Assembly (NCBI RefSeq): GCF_024305245.1
Contig: NZ_JAMWYX010000002.1
Span: 337,500 to 401,499, forward strand
DNA: 64,000 nt
Reading direction: 5' to 3'
Source: Erythrobacter sp.
Lineage (GTDB): Bacteria; Pseudomonadota; Alphaproteobacteria; Sphingomonadales; Sphingomonadaceae
This document shows positions 34,198 through 44,212 of this stretch, piece by piece (position 1 is the first letter of the stretch; each line of letters opens with the position of its first letter). The position numbers and the translations under genes were made by a program. The notes beneath the pieces were generated by a model. That model was given only the letters and a program-made list of their open reading frames with translations, ran no database searches and had not been told where the DNA came from.

Positions 34198-36276
34198 CTA
34201 ACCGCCCAGCGCCGCTGTCAGCCCCTTCACGTGGTCTTCGCCCTCGACGATTTCGGCGCTCGAAGGCTCCAGCGCGTCCCCAAGCGGTTCGGCCCGGCCG
34301 CCGATGCATTCGGCGAGGAAATTTTCGGCGATGGCGTAGAAGGCGATGCTGTTTTCGGGACGGGCGAAACCGTGGCCTTCGTCAGGGTAAAGGACGTAGG
34401 TCACCGGAACCCCGGCCGATTTCATCGCATTCACGATCTGGTCGCTTTCGGCCTGCTTCACGCGCGGATCATTGGCGCCTTGCGCGATCAGCAGCGGCTT
34501 CACGATCTTGTCCGCCTTGTATAGCGGGCTGGCGGCGCGCAGCAGCGCAAGGCCTTCCTCTGTGTTCGGGTTGCCCATGCGTTCGTGGAACGTCTTGACC
34601 AGCGGAGCCCAGTAGGGCGGGATCGTCGACAGCAGGGTTTCAAGGTTCGAAGGGCCGACGATGTCCACCCCGCAGGCGAAGGCTTCGGGCGTGAAGGTGA
34701 GGCCCGCCAGCGTCGCATAGCCGCCGTATGATCCGCCCATGATGGCGACCTTGTCGGCCTGCGCGATGCCCTGATCGATCGCCCACTGGGTCGCGTCGAT
34801 CAGGTCGTCATGCATCTTCAGACCCCACTGCTTGTTACCGGCATTGATGAAGTCCTTCCCGAATCCGGTCGACCCGCGGAAATTGACGCTCAGCACCGCG
34901 TAGCCGCGATTGGCGAGCAGCTGGTGGGCGGAGTTGAAGCCATACCCGTCGCGCGCCCACGGCCCGCCATGCACCAGCAGCACCATCGGCACGGGCTTGT
35001 CCGGCTTGCCGTTGCCGTCCGCATCGCTGCCGGGCGGCAGAGTGAGGTAGGACGGCAGGATCAGACCATCGCGGCTGGCGATTTCGACCGGATGCATCAC
35101 TTGCAGCGGCATCCCTTCAAGTTCGGGGCGCGAGACATAGAACGGGGTCAGCGTGCTCGCCGCGCGATCATAGATGTAGGTCGCAACCGGCTTTGTCAGC
35201 GGGTCGTTCCAGACGATCCAAACGCTGTCGTCATCGGTGCGGCTGTTGACGCCGAAATCGCCGTCGAGCCGCTGATCCAGCCAATCGAGCGAGGCGCGGG
35301 TTTCGGGATCGGTCGCGGTCCACTCGGTGGTCAGGTAATTGACCGCATAGGCCTCGACCTCGCCGGTGACGGGATCGCGCAGGGTGCTGCCGATATCGGC
35401 CTTGTCGTTCTCGGCAATCAGCCGCCGTTCACCGGTTGCGGTGTCCTGCGCATACAGCGCGGCGGTGTTGCGATTACGGCTGTCGAGCCAGTAGAGCGTC
35501 GTGCCATCGGTGGTGTAACCGGCGGGCGCGGTGCTGAGCGAATCTTCCATTGCCGTGGTTTCAAACGGGGTTTCCTCGACTGCGTTGTCGGTCACGCGGA
35601 AATAGTCGGTGCCACCCGCTTCGTTCTGCTGCATCGCCATGCGCAGCGTCAGACTGTCATCGGCCATGAACCCGGCATAGGCGTTGTTTTCCAGCACCAG
35701 TTCCAACTCGCCGGTGGTGATGTCGAGCAGGTAGACATCGTGCCACTGCGGATCGCGGTTGTTGAGGCCCAGCAGCAGTTTGTCCTTGATCGTGGTCGAG
35801 CCGCCGACCAGCTGCACGCGGGTGTTTTCGAACGGGGTCACGGTCGTTTCCGCGCCGCTGGTCACATCGACGCGGTAGAGCAGGAAATTCTCGTCCCCGC
35901 CCTTGTCCTGAATGTACATTACCGCGCGCGAATCCGGCGACCAGAAATGCTGGCGGATCGGGCGGTCGGTTGCGTTGGTCATGGCGCGGGCGGCATCGGG
36001 GTTGTCGGCAGGCGCGACCCAGATGTTGAGCACGCCGTCCTTGGGGGCGAGCCAGCTCAACCATTGACCGTCCGGGCTGATCTGGCCTGCCGCGCGGGTG
36101 GGATTTCCGAACAGTGCATCGCGCGGGATCAGGGGGGCGGATTGGGCTTGCGTGGTCATTGCGGCTCCGGCGGTGATGGCAGGGGAAGGTTCGGCGAAGG
36201 TCAGGCCCGGCAGCATCAGCGCAGCGGCAGCAGCGCCGCAGGCCAGCAGGCGGGCGAAACGTGTGGGACGGGGCAT
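34198..36276 (-). CDS. S9 family (prolyl oligopeptidase-like) secreted peptidase
   Basis: 692 residues. A signal peptide at 1-28 (CGAAAAALMLPGLTFA) indicates periplasmic location. A beta-propeller fills residues about 50-400. The C-terminal alpha/beta-hydrolase domain has the nucleophile Ser in MGGSYGGYATLAG, the Asp in GANDPRVKQAES and the His in YPDEGHGFARP. Enzymes of this group cleave short peptides, often after Pro or as acylaminoacyl/dipeptidyl peptidases. The gene stands alone with its own spacing. Confidence 0.9.
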   Translation of the reverse strand: MPRPTRFARLLACGAAAAALMLPGLTFAEPSPAITAGAAMTTQAQSAPLIPRDALFGNPTRAAGQISPDGQWLSWLAPKDGVLNIWVAPADNPDAARAMTNATDRPIRQHFWSPDSRAVMYIQDKGGDENFLLYRVDVTSGAETTVTPFENTRVQLVGGSTTIKDKLLLGLNNRDPQWHDVYLLDITTGELELVLENNAYAGFMADDSLTLRMAMQQNEAGGTDYFRVTDNAVEETPFETTAMEDSLSTAPAGYTTDGTTLYWLDSRNRNTAALYAQDTATGERRLIAENDKADIGSTLRDPVTGEVEAYAVNYLTTEWTATDPETRASLDWLDQRLDGDFGVNSRTDDDSVWIVWNDPLTKPVATYIYDRAASTLTPFYVSRPELEGMPLQVMHPVEIASRDGLILPSYLTLPPGSDADGNGKPDKPVPMVLLVHGGPWARDGYGFNSAHQLLANRGYAVLSVNFRGSTGFGKDFINAGNKQWGLKMHDDLIDATQWAIDQGIAQADKVAIMGGSYGGYATLAGLTFTPEAFACGVDIVGPSNLETLLSTIPPYWAPLVKTFHERMGNPNTEEGLALLRAASPLYKADKIVKPLLIAQGANDPRVKQAESDQIVNAMKSAGVPVTYVLYPDEGHGFARPENSIAFYAIAENFLAECIGGRAEPLGDALEPSSAEIVEGEDHVKGLTAALGG

Positions 36277-36359
36277 GGAGTCTCTCCTCTCCGGTGCATG
36301 TCTTTTTCTGTGTTATGCAGATAAGACACCGGCGGGGCGGGTGCAAGCAGCCTGTCGGA

Positions 36360-36977
36360 TCAAAGCGCCGGATTGGCGTAAAAATGCCACGTGAAGATCG
36401 CCATCGCCCCGCGCTGCGGCGACCACGGCTCGGCCAGCTTGCGGGTGGTTTTTTCAGCCGGACGTTCTTCGAGATCGAGCAGGCGTTTGACGCCTTCCTG
36501 CACGGCGAGGTCTCCGGCGGGCCAGATATCGGGGCGGCCTTCAGCGAACAGCAGGTAAATCTCTGCCGACCAGCGCCCGATGCCCTTGATCAGGGTGAGC
36601 AGGGCAATCGCTTCCTCGTCATCGGCGGGCAGATTGTCGAAATCGAGTTCGCCTGCGATCATCAATTCGCACAGGGATCGCGCATAGCCCTGTTTCTGGC
36701 GCGATAATCCGCAGGCGCGCAGGGCATCATAATCGCGCGCCAGCAAGTCAGCGGGGGCAAAATCCGGGCCGAGTTCCGCCTCCAGCTTGGTCCACACCGA
36801 TGCCGCCGAAGCGACCGAGACCTGCTGGCCGACAATGGTGCGCAGCAGCGTTTCGAAACCGGGCGCACGAATCCGCGCATCGGGATAGCCGACGCGGTCC
36901 AGCGCGCTGGCCAACTGCGGTTCGCGCAGCGCCAGCGCATCGAGGTCTTCACGCAATTTTTCCGCCGTCAGCCCCAC
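36360..36977 (-). CDS. DNA-3-methyladenine glycosylase II-type (AlkA-like HhH-GPD)
   Basis: 205 residues from the GTG at 36977, which has AAGGA about 8 nt upstream (another GTG at 36983 is two codons earlier). The helix-hairpin-helix and catalytic aspartate region is clear: LTLIKGIGRWSAEIYLLF, then RPDIWPAGDLAVQEG, with Asp in AGDLAVQ. It excises alkylated purines in base-excision repair. It is shorter than E. coli AlkA because it lacks the N-terminal domain, as many bacterial versions do. Divergent from the ferredoxin gene. Confidence 0.9.
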   Translation of the reverse strand: MGLTAEKLREDLDALALREPQLASALDRVGYPDARIRAPGFETLLRTIVGQQVSVASAASVWTKLEAELGPDFAPADLLARDYDALRACGLSRQKQGYARSLCELMIAGELDFDNLPADDEEAIALLTLIKGIGRWSAEIYLLFAEGRPDIWPAGDLAVQEGVKRLLDLEERPAEKTTRKLAEPWSPQRGAMAIFTWHFYANPAL

Positions 36978-37084
36978 TGTCACTTTCCTTAACTTGCCTT
37001 GATCCGCAGAGTGCCTTAGCAGCCGCGGTTGCACTCTCCCAGCGCATCCGATTGCGCCCAATAGCCGAAAAGGACACGTAGCCC

Positions 37085-37402
37085 ATGCCCAGACTGGTCG
37101 TCACCAATCGCGAAGGCGAAACCAGCGAGATCAGCGTCGATGAAGGCCTGACCGTGATGGAAGCGATCCGCGACAACGGGTTCGACGAACTGCTGGCGCT
37201 GTGCGGCGGGTGCTGTTCGTGCGCGACGTGTCACGTGCATGTCGATCCGGCCTTTGTCGACAAGCTGCCGAAAATGAGCGAGGACGAGGACGATCTGCTC
37301 GAATCCTCCGATCATCGTGAACCCACTTCGCGCCTGTCGTGTCAGGTTCCGCTGACCGCCGCGCTCGACGGGCTCCACATCACCATCGCTCCGGAAGATT
37401 GA
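37085..37402 (+). CDS. 2Fe-2S ferredoxin
   Basis: 105 residues. Cluster ligands C40, C46, C49 and C86 fit C-X5-C-X2-C-X36-C of the adrenodoxin/terpredoxin class ([13 protein letters not shown]). The acidic [10 protein letters not shown] helix is the usual docking surface for P450s or reductases. There is no iron-sulfur-assembly operon next to it, so it more likely serves a P450 or other monooxygenase encoded elsewhere. Confidence 0.92.
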   Translation: MPRLVVTNREGETSEISVDEGLTVMEAIRDNGFDELLALCGGCCSCATCHVHVDPAFVDKLPKMSEDEDDLLESSDHREPTSRLSCQVPLTAALDGLHITIAPED

Positions 37403-37426
37403 TCGTCCGGCGCGGGAAACAGGCCG

Positions 37427-37798
37427 GTGCACGATGACCTGGCCCGTTTTCTGCGCGACGAATTGGGGCATATGCCGAGCGGCTCTGCGGGGCCGTGGCC
37501 TGTGCGCGGGCCGGTTTGGCTGTGGCAGGGCAGCGCTGGCGCTCCGGCCAAGGGCAGCTGGTATTTCCTGACCATCGACGGAGCGACGGCTCAGGCGATC
37601 CGCGCCCATGCCACCAACGCAGCAGCGTGGGGATCGGTCTATGTCGAGGCGACGATCGGCGACACGACATGGCGCACATCGCTGTTTCCCTCGAAACAGG
37701 CAGGCGGCTGGCTGCTGCCGCTGAAGGCAGCGGTGCGCAAGGCGGAACGGATCGCCGAGGGCAGCGAAGTCGAGGTTCTGCTCGCGCTGGCTTCGTGA
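37427..37798 (+). CDS. DUF1905 domain protein
   Basis: 123 residues from a GTG start at 37427. The segment WYFLTIDGATAQAIRAHA, then GSVYVEATIGDTTWRTSLFP and LPLKAAVRKAERIAEGSEVE match the small DUF1905 beta-barrel. Biochemical role unknown. It follows the ferredoxin gene by 24 bp and may share its transcript. Confidence 0.75.
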   Translation: MHDDLARFLRDELGHMPSGSAGPWPVRGPVWLWQGSAGAPAKGSWYFLTIDGATAQAIRAHATNAAAWGSVYVEATIGDTTWRTSLFPSKQAGGWLLPLKAAVRKAERIAEGSEVEVLLALAS

Positions 37799-37850
37799 CG
37801 CCGGGACTTGAGCGTTGCAGCCTGCCGCATGAGCGCCTAATTCCCTTGCC

Positions 37851-38879
37851 ATGAACATCACCAAGCCTTTTGCCGATACACTCGCACTGATCGGCAATAC
37901 CCCGATTGTCCGGCTCGCTGGCCCCAGCGAAGCGGCGGGCTGCGACATCTACGGCAAGTGCGAATTCGCCAACCCCGGCTCCTCAGTCAAAGACCGCGCC
38001 GCGCTGTGGATCATCCGCGATGCCGAGGCACGCGGGGAGCTGCTGCCGGGCGGCACCGTGGTCGAAGGGACGGCAGGCAACACCGGGATCGGGGTCGCGC
38101 TGGTCGCCAATGCCAAGGGGTACAAGACGATCATCGTCATGCCCGACAACCAGTCCAAGGAAAAGATGGACACGTTGCGGGCGCTGGGCGCGCAGCTGGT
38201 GCTGGTACCGCCGACCAAGTTCGCCAACCCCGGCCATTTCGTCCACACCTCGCGCCGTCTGGCCGAGGAAACCCCCGGCGCGGTCTGGGCCAACCAGTTC
38301 GACAACATCGCCAACCGCCGCGCCCATATCGAAGGCACTGCGCCCGAAATCTGGGAGCAACTGGGCGGGCGCGTCGATGGCTTCACCTGCGCGGCGGGCA
38401 CCGGCGGAACGATTGCCGGGGTGGGCCTTGGCCTGAAAGCAATGGACGAGAACATCCGCATCGCGCTGACCGATCCGCACGGCGCGGCGCTGTATAATTA
38501 CTACGCCCACGGCGAGTTGAAGGCCGAAGGCTCCTCGGTCGCCGAGGGGATCGGGCAGGGACGCATCACCGCCAACCTCGAAGGTGCACCGATCGACACG
38601 CAATACCGCATCGGCGACGAAGAAGGACTGATGTGGGTGGCGCGCTTGCTGAAGGAAGAAGGTCTGTGCCTTGGTCTCTCGTCAGGCATCAATGTCGCGG
38701 GCGCGGTGGAACTGGGCCGCGAACTGGTGGCCGAGGGGCGCGACAATCCGCAGGTCGTCACGATCCTGTGCGACACCGGCTTCCGCTATCTTTCGACGCT
38801 TTACAACGCCGAATGGCTCGCCGCCAAGGAACTGCCGGTGTTCGACTGGCTCGAACCGCGGCCCGGAGACGAGGCGTGA
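37851..38879 (+). CDS. cysK: Cysteine synthase A
   Basis: 342 residues. Pyridoxal-phosphate lysine K47 in NPGSSVKDRAA, phosphate/substrate loop EGTAGNTGIG, and glycine loop AAGTGGTIAGVG. It joins O-acetylserine and sulfide to form cysteine. It is somewhat longer than the usual ~310-320 residues, with extra C-terminal sequence (EWLAAKELPVFDWLEP). A cystathionine beta-synthase-like activity cannot be ruled out from sequence alone. Confidence 0.92.
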   Translation: MNITKPFADTLALIGNTPIVRLAGPSEAAGCDIYGKCEFANPGSSVKDRAALWIIRDAEARGELLPGGTVVEGTAGNTGIGVALVANAKGYKTIIVMPDNQSKEKMDTLRALGAQLVLVPPTKFANPGHFVHTSRRLAEETPGAVWANQFDNIANRRAHIEGTAPEIWEQLGGRVDGFTCAAGTGGTIAGVGLGLKAMDENIRIALTDPHGAALYNYYAHGELKAEGSSVAEGIGQGRITANLEGAPIDTQYRIGDEEGLMWVARLLKEEGLCLGLSSGINVAGAVELGRELVAEGRDNPQVVTILCDTGFRYLSTLYNAEWLAAKELPVFDWLEPRPGDEA

Positions 38880-38911
38880 CACGCGCGCCGCTGCTGGCTA
38901 GGCTGCGTAGC

Positions 38912-39301
38912 ATGACCCAGCGCAGTCTTTTCCCGGCCGGGCGCAATCAGCCCTCGGGCGCGCTCGATCCGGTGGCCGAGCCAGAGCCTGCCACTCCGGC
39001 CAGCGTAAATCGTCAGGAAGCGATCCAGCGATTGCAGATCGGGGTGTTCGGCATCGCCGCCATGCTGCTGCTGGTCGGTCTAGCCAGCATCATCGGCAGT
39101 CAGGCCGATTTTACCGAGCAAGCCGCCGTCCCCGAAGCCGCGCCCACCACCGAGCCGACGCCTGAACCGTCGCGCGCCAATCCGCTGGCCGATGCCGGTG
39201 TTGTGCCGGACATCGCGGTCGAGCCGAGCCCCACGCCGGCGATCCCGCTCGACTTGCCGCCGCCAGCCCCTGCGCCGGATAATGCGCCAGATCCGCAATA
39301 G
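38912..39301 (+). CDS. Single-span membrane protein with Pro-rich tail
   Basis: 129 residues from the ATG at 38912; a GTG at 38876 overlapping the cysK stop is an alternative. One membrane span (IGVFGIAAMLLLVGLASII) at about residues 39-57 precedes a Pro/Glu/Ala-rich periplasmic tail. It overlaps the next lipoprotein gene. Function unknown. Confidence 0.65.
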   Translation: MTQRSLFPAGRNQPSGALDPVAEPEPATPASVNRQEAIQRLQIGVFGIAAMLLLVGLASIIGSQADFTEQAAVPEAAPTTEPTPEPSRANPLADAGVVPDIAVEPSPTPAIPLDLPPPAPAPDNAPDPQ

Positions 39302-40082
39302 AACCATCGCCTCGCTGGTCGGCGCAGTGCTGGCGCTGGCCGCCTGCAGCGCCGCCCCGACGGAACCTGCCAATCTGGAACCGGCCAGCCCGGAACCTGC
39401 CAGTGATGCGCGTCCGCCGCTGGGGCTGATGAGCAGTCTGCCGCTCTACTGGCCGGCGGATGCCGATATCGCTGACATTGCCGCTGATCGGGCCGCCCCG
39501 CCGTGGCAGCGCCGCGCGATCGAGACACGCTATCGGCCGGTGCCGCTCGACACGCTGACCCCCATTCCCGCGCTATCCCCCGACACGCCCGAAACCGACC
39601 CGCTGGCGGATCTTGACCGGTTGGCGGTGATCCAGCCGCGCGGGCTTTCGCCCGGCGATAATGTCGCGCTCGACGCATGGGTGCGGGGCGGGGGAAGCCT
39701 GTTGCTGGTGCTCGATCCGGCAACGACCGGGGATTACGACTTGCCGCTGGGCGATCCGCGCCGCCCGGTCGAAACCGCGCTGATCCCGCCGGTGGTCGAA
39801 CGCTGGGGGCTGGCGGTCAGCTTTGACGAGCGGCAGGCGCTGGCGGTGGCCGATGCGTCGCTCGGCGGAGCCGCACTGCCGCTGGCGCTGCCGGGCCGTA
39901 TCGCTGTGACCGATCCCGCCGCAGCCGATTGCACGCTGGCAGCAGAAGGCGCGGCGGCGGCGTGCCGGGTGGGCAAGGGCAGGGTCACTCTGATCGCCGA
40001 TGCCGCGCTGTTCGAACATCCCGAACTGGCGGGCGAGAACGGACAAACCCTCGCCGGATTGCTGGCCGCCGCCTTCGAATAG
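39282..40082 (+). CDS. Hypothetical lipoprotein with DUF4350/GldG-like domain
   Basis: 266 residues from the ATG at 39282. Lipobox VLALAAC with Cys22 and a Pro/Glu-rich linker (ANLEPASPEPASDA). The rest has a Rossmann-like region: LAVIQPRGLSP, then DAWVRGGGSLLLVLDPATTG and KGRVTLIADAALFEHPEL. This resembles the intracellular domain of GldG/DUF4350 ABC-associated proteins. It overlaps the preceding gene by 20 bp. The role is not known. Confidence 0.65.
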   Translation: MRQIRNRTIASLVGAVLALAACSAAPTEPANLEPASPEPASDARPPLGLMSSLPLYWPADADIADIAADRAAPPWQRRAIETRYRPVPLDTLTPIPALSPDTPETDPLADLDRLAVIQPRGLSPGDNVALDAWVRGGGSLLLVLDPATTGDYDLPLGDPRRPVETALIPPVVERWGLAVSFDERQALAVADASLGGAALPLALPGRIAVTDPAAADCTLAAEGAAAACRVGKGRVTLIADAALFEHPELAGENGQTLAGLLAAAFE

Positions 40083-40091
40083 GGGCGATCG

Positions 40092-40313
40092 GGGAAATCG
40101 CGGGACAGCCGGGACTCGGCGGGGGACTCGGGCGGGAAACACTACGGAAAATCGCGGAAAACGGGTGGATCAGGGCCGGATTCGCGCGATGCCGTTCGGC
40201 AAGTATCCACTGAGCAGTGGGCTGTTGGACAAGAGGAAGGGAATAAAATCAGCGTGATAACTAGTTTTCCCGTGATTTCCCGTAAAAATCCCTTTCATCC
40301 CGCCTGCTTCCCA
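40092..40313. promoter_or_regulatory. mraZ leader with two phased GGGA arrays (putative MraZ operators)
   Basis: On the plus strand GGGA starts at 40092, 40102, 40111, 40123 and 40134, with GGAAAA at 40146 and 40156. On the minus strand GGGA occurs at 40269-40272, 40279-40282, 40290-40293, 40299-40302 and 40310-40313. Spacing is 9-12 bp, about one helical turn. MraZ of E. coli binds TGGGN direct repeats at 10-bp pitch in its own promoter. TTGGAC at 40225-40230 may be a -35 between the arrays. The whole 40083-40480 gap holds no gene. Confidence 0.55.
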
Positions 40314-40480
40314 GATATTACCACGGTCCATCAAACATGCCTGTTTGCAACGCGTTCGGCTGGTGGGGTCGGCGCGGTGCCGCCGCTTGCCTGCTCGCGG
40401 CGACGGGGAGGGCGTGTCTGGATTACGGCCGGTTCCCTTAACGGGGCAGGCCACAACGGGGTAAGAGGGGATCGCGTCGG

Positions 40481-40975
40481 GTGTCGGCTTTTGGAGGATA
40501 TAGTGGCCAAGCCTTTTCGCCCGCCGGCGATAAGGGCCGCTTTGTCCTGCCGCCCGCGTTCCGTAAAGCGGTGAAGGAAAGCTCCGAAGGCAACCGCATC
40601 CTGTGCCTCGCCGCCCATGACCGTTTCGATTGCCTCGTCGGCTTCGGCCTGTCGCGCATCGCCAAACTGCACGCCCAACTCGACAATGAAGAAGAGCGCG
40701 CAATCCGCCTCGGCAGCCATGATTTCGACCGCGAAGTGCGCGCCCAGCAATTGTTCGGCTTCGAACAGCTGCCGTTCGACGACAGCGGGCGGTTCGTCAT
40801 GCCCGAACACCTGCGCGATCTCGGCAAGGTGGGCGAGGGGCTGTATTTTCAGGGCGCGGGCGATTTCTTCTTCGTCTGGAACCCCGAAGAACTCGGCCGG
40901 ATGGATACAGGCTGGAAGAGCGCGCAGGCTAGCTGTGCAAAGCTGGTCGCGGCCGCGAAGAAGGGGGCTGCGTGA
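40481..40975 (+). CDS. mraZ: Transcriptional regulator MraZ
   Basis: 164 residues from the GTG at 40481. Two SpoVT/AbrB-like halves: [16 protein letters not shown] and [16 protein letters not shown], each with the DxxGR motif that binds DNA. MraZ forms a ring of eight or twelve subunits and represses the dcw operon through repeated TGGG-type sites. It is the first gene of the cluster and its stop overlaps the rsmH start. The leader contains matching motif arrays. Confidence 0.93.
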   Translation: MSAFGGYSGQAFSPAGDKGRFVLPPAFRKAVKESSEGNRILCLAAHDRFDCLVGFGLSRIAKLHAQLDNEEERAIRLGSHDFDREVRAQQLFGFEQLPFDDSGRFVMPEHLRDLGKVGEGLYFQGAGDFFFVWNPEELGRMDTGWKSAQASCAKLVAAAKKGAA

Positions 40976-41916
40976 TGGTTGATGCACCCCATATCCCCGT
41001 GCTGCTGGATGAAGTGGTTGCGGCCATCGCTCCGCGTCCGGGCATGACCATTATCGATGCGACCTTCGGTGCGGGCGGCTACACCGCTGCCCTGCTGGAG
41101 GCGGGCGCGAGCGTCCACGCCTTCGACCGCGACCCCGATGCAATCGCCGCAGGTCAGGAAATGGTGGCGCAATATGAAGGCCGCCTTGCGCTCCACCCGG
41201 CACGGTTCTCCGCGATGAAGGCCGAACTGGCCGCGCTCGGCATCACACAGGTCGATGCAGTGGTGATGGATATCGGCGTGTCCTCGATGCAGCTCGACCA
41301 AGGCGACCGCGGCTTTGCCTTCATGCATGACGGTCCGCTCGACATGCGGATGAGCCAGGCGGGCGAAAGTGCCGCCGATTTCCTCAACACCGCTGACGAA
41401 GAAGCGATCGCCAACGTGATCTATCGCTATGGCGAGGAACGCCAGTCGCGCCGGGTCGCACGCGCCATCGTCGCCGCGCGCCCGTTGACGACCACCGGCG
41501 AACTCGCCCGCGTGGTGCGCCGCGCATTGGGCCACAAGCCGCACGACAAGAAAGATCCCGCCACTCGCACGTTTCAGGCGGTGCGAATCCACGTGAACGA
41601 CGAGCTGGGCGAGCTGGAAGCCGGGCTTGCCGCCGCCGAGGCGCTGCTGGGCGAAGGCGGGGTGCTGGCGGTGGTGAGTTTCCACAGCCTCGAAGACCGG
41701 ATCGTCAAGCACTTCCTGCGCGAAGCGAGCGGCGCGGGCCGCGCCATTTCGCGCCATCTGCCCGGCGAGATTCCCGGCCCCGCGCCGACCTTCCTTCGCG
41801 TCTCCAAGGGCATTCGTCCCGGCGATGCGGAAATCCAGCGCAACCCGCGCGCCCGTTCATCCACCTTGCGCCATGCGATCCGCACCGGCGCCCCGGCAAG
41901 GAGCATCGCAGCATGA
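40975..41916 (+). CDS. rsmH: 16S rRNA m4C1402 methyltransferase RsmH
   Basis: 313 residues from the ATG at 40975; a GTG one codon earlier is possible. N-terminal [13 protein letters not shown] motif [16 protein letters not shown], the block [19 protein letters not shown] and the C-terminal [13 protein letters not shown]. It methylates N4 of C1402 in 16S rRNA. The start overlaps the mraZ stop and the end overlaps ftsL by 4 bp. Confidence 0.96.
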   Translation: MVDAPHIPVLLDEVVAAIAPRPGMTIIDATFGAGGYTAALLEAGASVHAFDRDPDAIAAGQEMVAQYEGRLALHPARFSAMKAELAALGITQVDAVVMDIGVSSMQLDQGDRGFAFMHDGPLDMRMSQAGESAADFLNTADEEAIANVIYRYGEERQSRRVARAIVAARPLTTTGELARVVRRALGHKPHDKKDPATRTFQAVRIHVNDELGELEAGLAAAEALLGEGGVLAVVSFHSLEDRIVKHFLREASGAGRAISRHLPGEIPGPAPTFLRVSKGIRPGDAEIQRNPRARSSTLRHAIRTGAPARSIAA

Positions 41917-42491
41917 TGATGACCGGCACTCAGGCGCGATCCCTGGGTTGGGTGGCGGTGTTGGCGATATGCTTCGCCCTCGTCGTGATCCTCAGCTTCA
42001 AGGTGCATGCGGTGAAGAGCGAAGTGCTGCTGGCAGAACGCCAGATATTGTCGCTCGAACGCGAAAACCTGCTGCTCGAAACCGAGTTCGAAACGCGCGC
42101 CAGCCAGCGGCAGCTCGCCGTGTGGAACGCGGTCGAGTTCGGTTATGGCGCGCCGCGCGCCGACCAGTTTCTCGATGGCGAACGCCAGTTGGCGAGCCTC
42201 GGCCAGCGGCGCGGCCCCGATGCGCCGTCGCCGATCCGTCTGGCGCGCAGCGATGTGACCGCTGATGGCGATATCGCGTCTGCCGATGCCGAACCGATGC
42301 GCTCGCCTTTGTCGGGCGCGCCGGTGACACTAGCTTCGGCGGCGAGCGAGAAGGATGCCGGGCAGGTCTTTACCGAAGCCTTCGGCGACTTCCTGATCGA
42401 TGCCTCCCCGATCCGCGCCGCGCAAGCGCAGACGCTCAGCGCATCGCAGCAGCGCGCCGCAAGCATGAGCGCAAAGGGAATCGGAGAATGA
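41913..42491 (+). CDS. ftsL: Cell division protein FtsL-like
   Basis: 192 residues. A short cytoplasmic start, one membrane span ([17 protein letters not shown], about 13-29) and a coiled-coil-prone segment ([20 protein letters not shown]) as in FtsL. The poorly conserved C-terminal 100 residues are longer than in E. coli FtsL (121 residues in total). The assignment relies on topology and the fixed place between rsmH and ftsI. It would join FtsB and FtsQ in the divisome. It overlaps ftsI by 4 bp. Confidence 0.85.
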   Translation: MMMTGTQARSLGWVAVLAICFALVVILSFKVHAVKSEVLLAERQILSLERENLLLETEFETRASQRQLAVWNAVEFGYGAPRADQFLDGERQLASLGQRRGPDAPSPIRLARSDVTADGDIASADAEPMRSPLSGAPVTLASAASEKDAGQVFTEAFGDFLIDASPIRAAQAQTLSASQQRAASMSAKGIGE

Positions 42492-44212
42492 GCGTGATGG
42501 CTGCCCCGGCGGCAGTCCCCTCCATCCCGGCAGGCCGGATCCAGCGCGTCAACCTGCGCGCACAACTGCTGTGGACCGCGCGGTTCCGGGTGCTGTGGGT
42601 GGCGCTCGGTTTTGTGCTGATTGCCCTGATCGCGCTGGTGCGGATCGCATCGCTGGCGCTGGCCGGGCAGGCGCCCGAACGTACCAGCCTCGAAGATGCG
42701 CTGCTGCCCCCGCGCGGCGAGATCACCGACCGCAATGGCGTGCCGCTCGCGCGCGCCTTTCCCGCCTATGCGCTGTGGTTCGATCCTTCCGCGATGGGCG
42801 ACAAGGGGTCGCCGCTGGTGCGATCGCCGGAGGAAGTCGCGCGCCAGTTGAAGGCGATTTTCCCCGATATCAATGAAGCGCGCATGGCCGAACGCCTCGC
42901 CTCGGGCCGGTCGGGCTATCTGCGCCGCCGCATTCTGCCCGAAGAGGCCAACAAGGTTTTCGCGCTGGGCGAAATCGCGCTGGAAATCCCGCGCGAAACC
43001 GATCGTCACTATCCGCAGGGCACGCTGGCGGCGCATGTGCTCGGCTATGTGGTCGAGGAGCAGGGCGGCAAAGTGGGGATGGAGCAGGTGCTGGAGGAGC
43101 ATCTGACCGATCCTGACCTGCGCGGCACCCCGGTGGCGCTGTCGATCGACGTCCGCGTGCAGGGCGCGCTGGAGGATGAATTGCGGCGCGGGATGCTGGA
43201 AACCAACGCCATTGGCGCTGCGGGCATCGTGCTCGATGTCGATAGCGGCGAGGTGATGGCGATGGCGTCCCTGCCCGAATTCGACCCCAACGTGGCCGGT
43301 GCGAGCGGCGCCAAGAACGTATTCAACCGCGTCACCAACGGGGTTTACGAGCTCGGATCGACCTTCAAGCCGCTGAGCGTTGCCGCCGCGATGGATGCGG
43401 GCGTGGTGCGCGATCTGGGGCGGGCGTGGAACGCCGAGCCGGTGCAGGTCGGGCGGCGCACGATCAAGGATCTGAAGCCCAAGGGCGCGACGCTCAACGT
43501 GCCGCAGGCGCTGGTCTATTCGTCCAACACCGTCACTGCGCGGGTGGCCGACGAACTCGGCCCGGAACGTCTGCGCCGCGCCATGATTGATCTGGGTATG
43601 GACAGCCGCCCGTTCATCGAACTGCCCGCGCGGGGCAAGCCGATCTGGCCCGGCGGCAAGTGGAGCCGTATCACCAACATGACGGTGAGCTATGGTCACG
43701 GCCTTGCGGTCACGCCGCTGCATCTGGCATCCGCCTATGCAGCGATGGTGAATGGCGGGATCTGGCGGCCTTCGACGCTGATGAAGCTTGATCCGGCGGA
43801 TATCCCGCGCGGGCGTCGGGTGTTCAAGGAATCAACCTCATCGCGGATGCGGCAGATGCTGCGGATGATCTCGCTCTACGGCACCGGGCGCAGCGCCGAT
43901 GCGCCGGGTTACCGGATCGGCGGCAAGACCGGATCGGCGGAGAAGGCATCGGGCGGCGGCTATGCCAAGACCTCGCTGATTTCCTCCTTCGCCGCTGCCT
44001 TCCCGCTCGATGCGCCGCGCTATGTCGTGGTCATCGTGGTGGACGAGCCGAAGGGCACGGTCGCCAGCAGCTTCCAGCGTACCGCGGCCTTCACCTCCGC
44101 GCCGGTGGTGGGGCGGCTGGTGCCGCGCATCGGCCCGATGCTGGGCGTGCAGCCCGACGAACGCCGCGATGTCGATATTTCCGATCTGCGCTATCTGGTG
44201 GACAAGCACTGA
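42488..44212 (+). CDS. ftsI: Peptidoglycan D,D-transpeptidase FtsI (PBP3)
   Basis: 574 residues. Membrane span at about 37-53 (LWVALGFVLIALIALVR), dimerisation domain (PPRGEITDRNGVPLA), and transpeptidase domain with active-site Ser291 in GSTFKPLS (SxxK), SSN at 345-347 and KTG at 480-482. It crosslinks septal peptidoglycan and is a beta-lactam target. It shares one base with the murE start. Confidence 0.96.
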   Translation: MSVMAAPAAVPSIPAGRIQRVNLRAQLLWTARFRVLWVALGFVLIALIALVRIASLALAGQAPERTSLEDALLPPRGEITDRNGVPLARAFPAYALWFDPSAMGDKGSPLVRSPEEVARQLKAIFPDINEARMAERLASGRSGYLRRRILPEEANKVFALGEIALEIPRETDRHYPQGTLAAHVLGYVVEEQGGKVGMEQVLEEHLTDPDLRGTPVALSIDVRVQGALEDELRRGMLETNAIGAAGIVLDVDSGEVMAMASLPEFDPNVAGASGAKNVFNRVTNGVYELGSTFKPLSVAAAMDAGVVRDLGRAWNAEPVQVGRRTIKDLKPKGATLNVPQALVYSSNTVTARVADELGPERLRRAMIDLGMDSRPFIELPARGKPIWPGGKWSRITNMTVSYGHGLAVTPLHLASAYAAMVNGGIWRPSTLMKLDPADIPRGRRVFKESTSSRMRQMLRMISLYGTGRSADAPGYRIGGKTGSAEKASGGGYAKTSLISSFAAAFPLDAPRYVVVIVVDEPKGTVASSFQRTAAFTSAPVVGRLVPRIGPMLGVQPDERRDVDISDLRYLVDKH

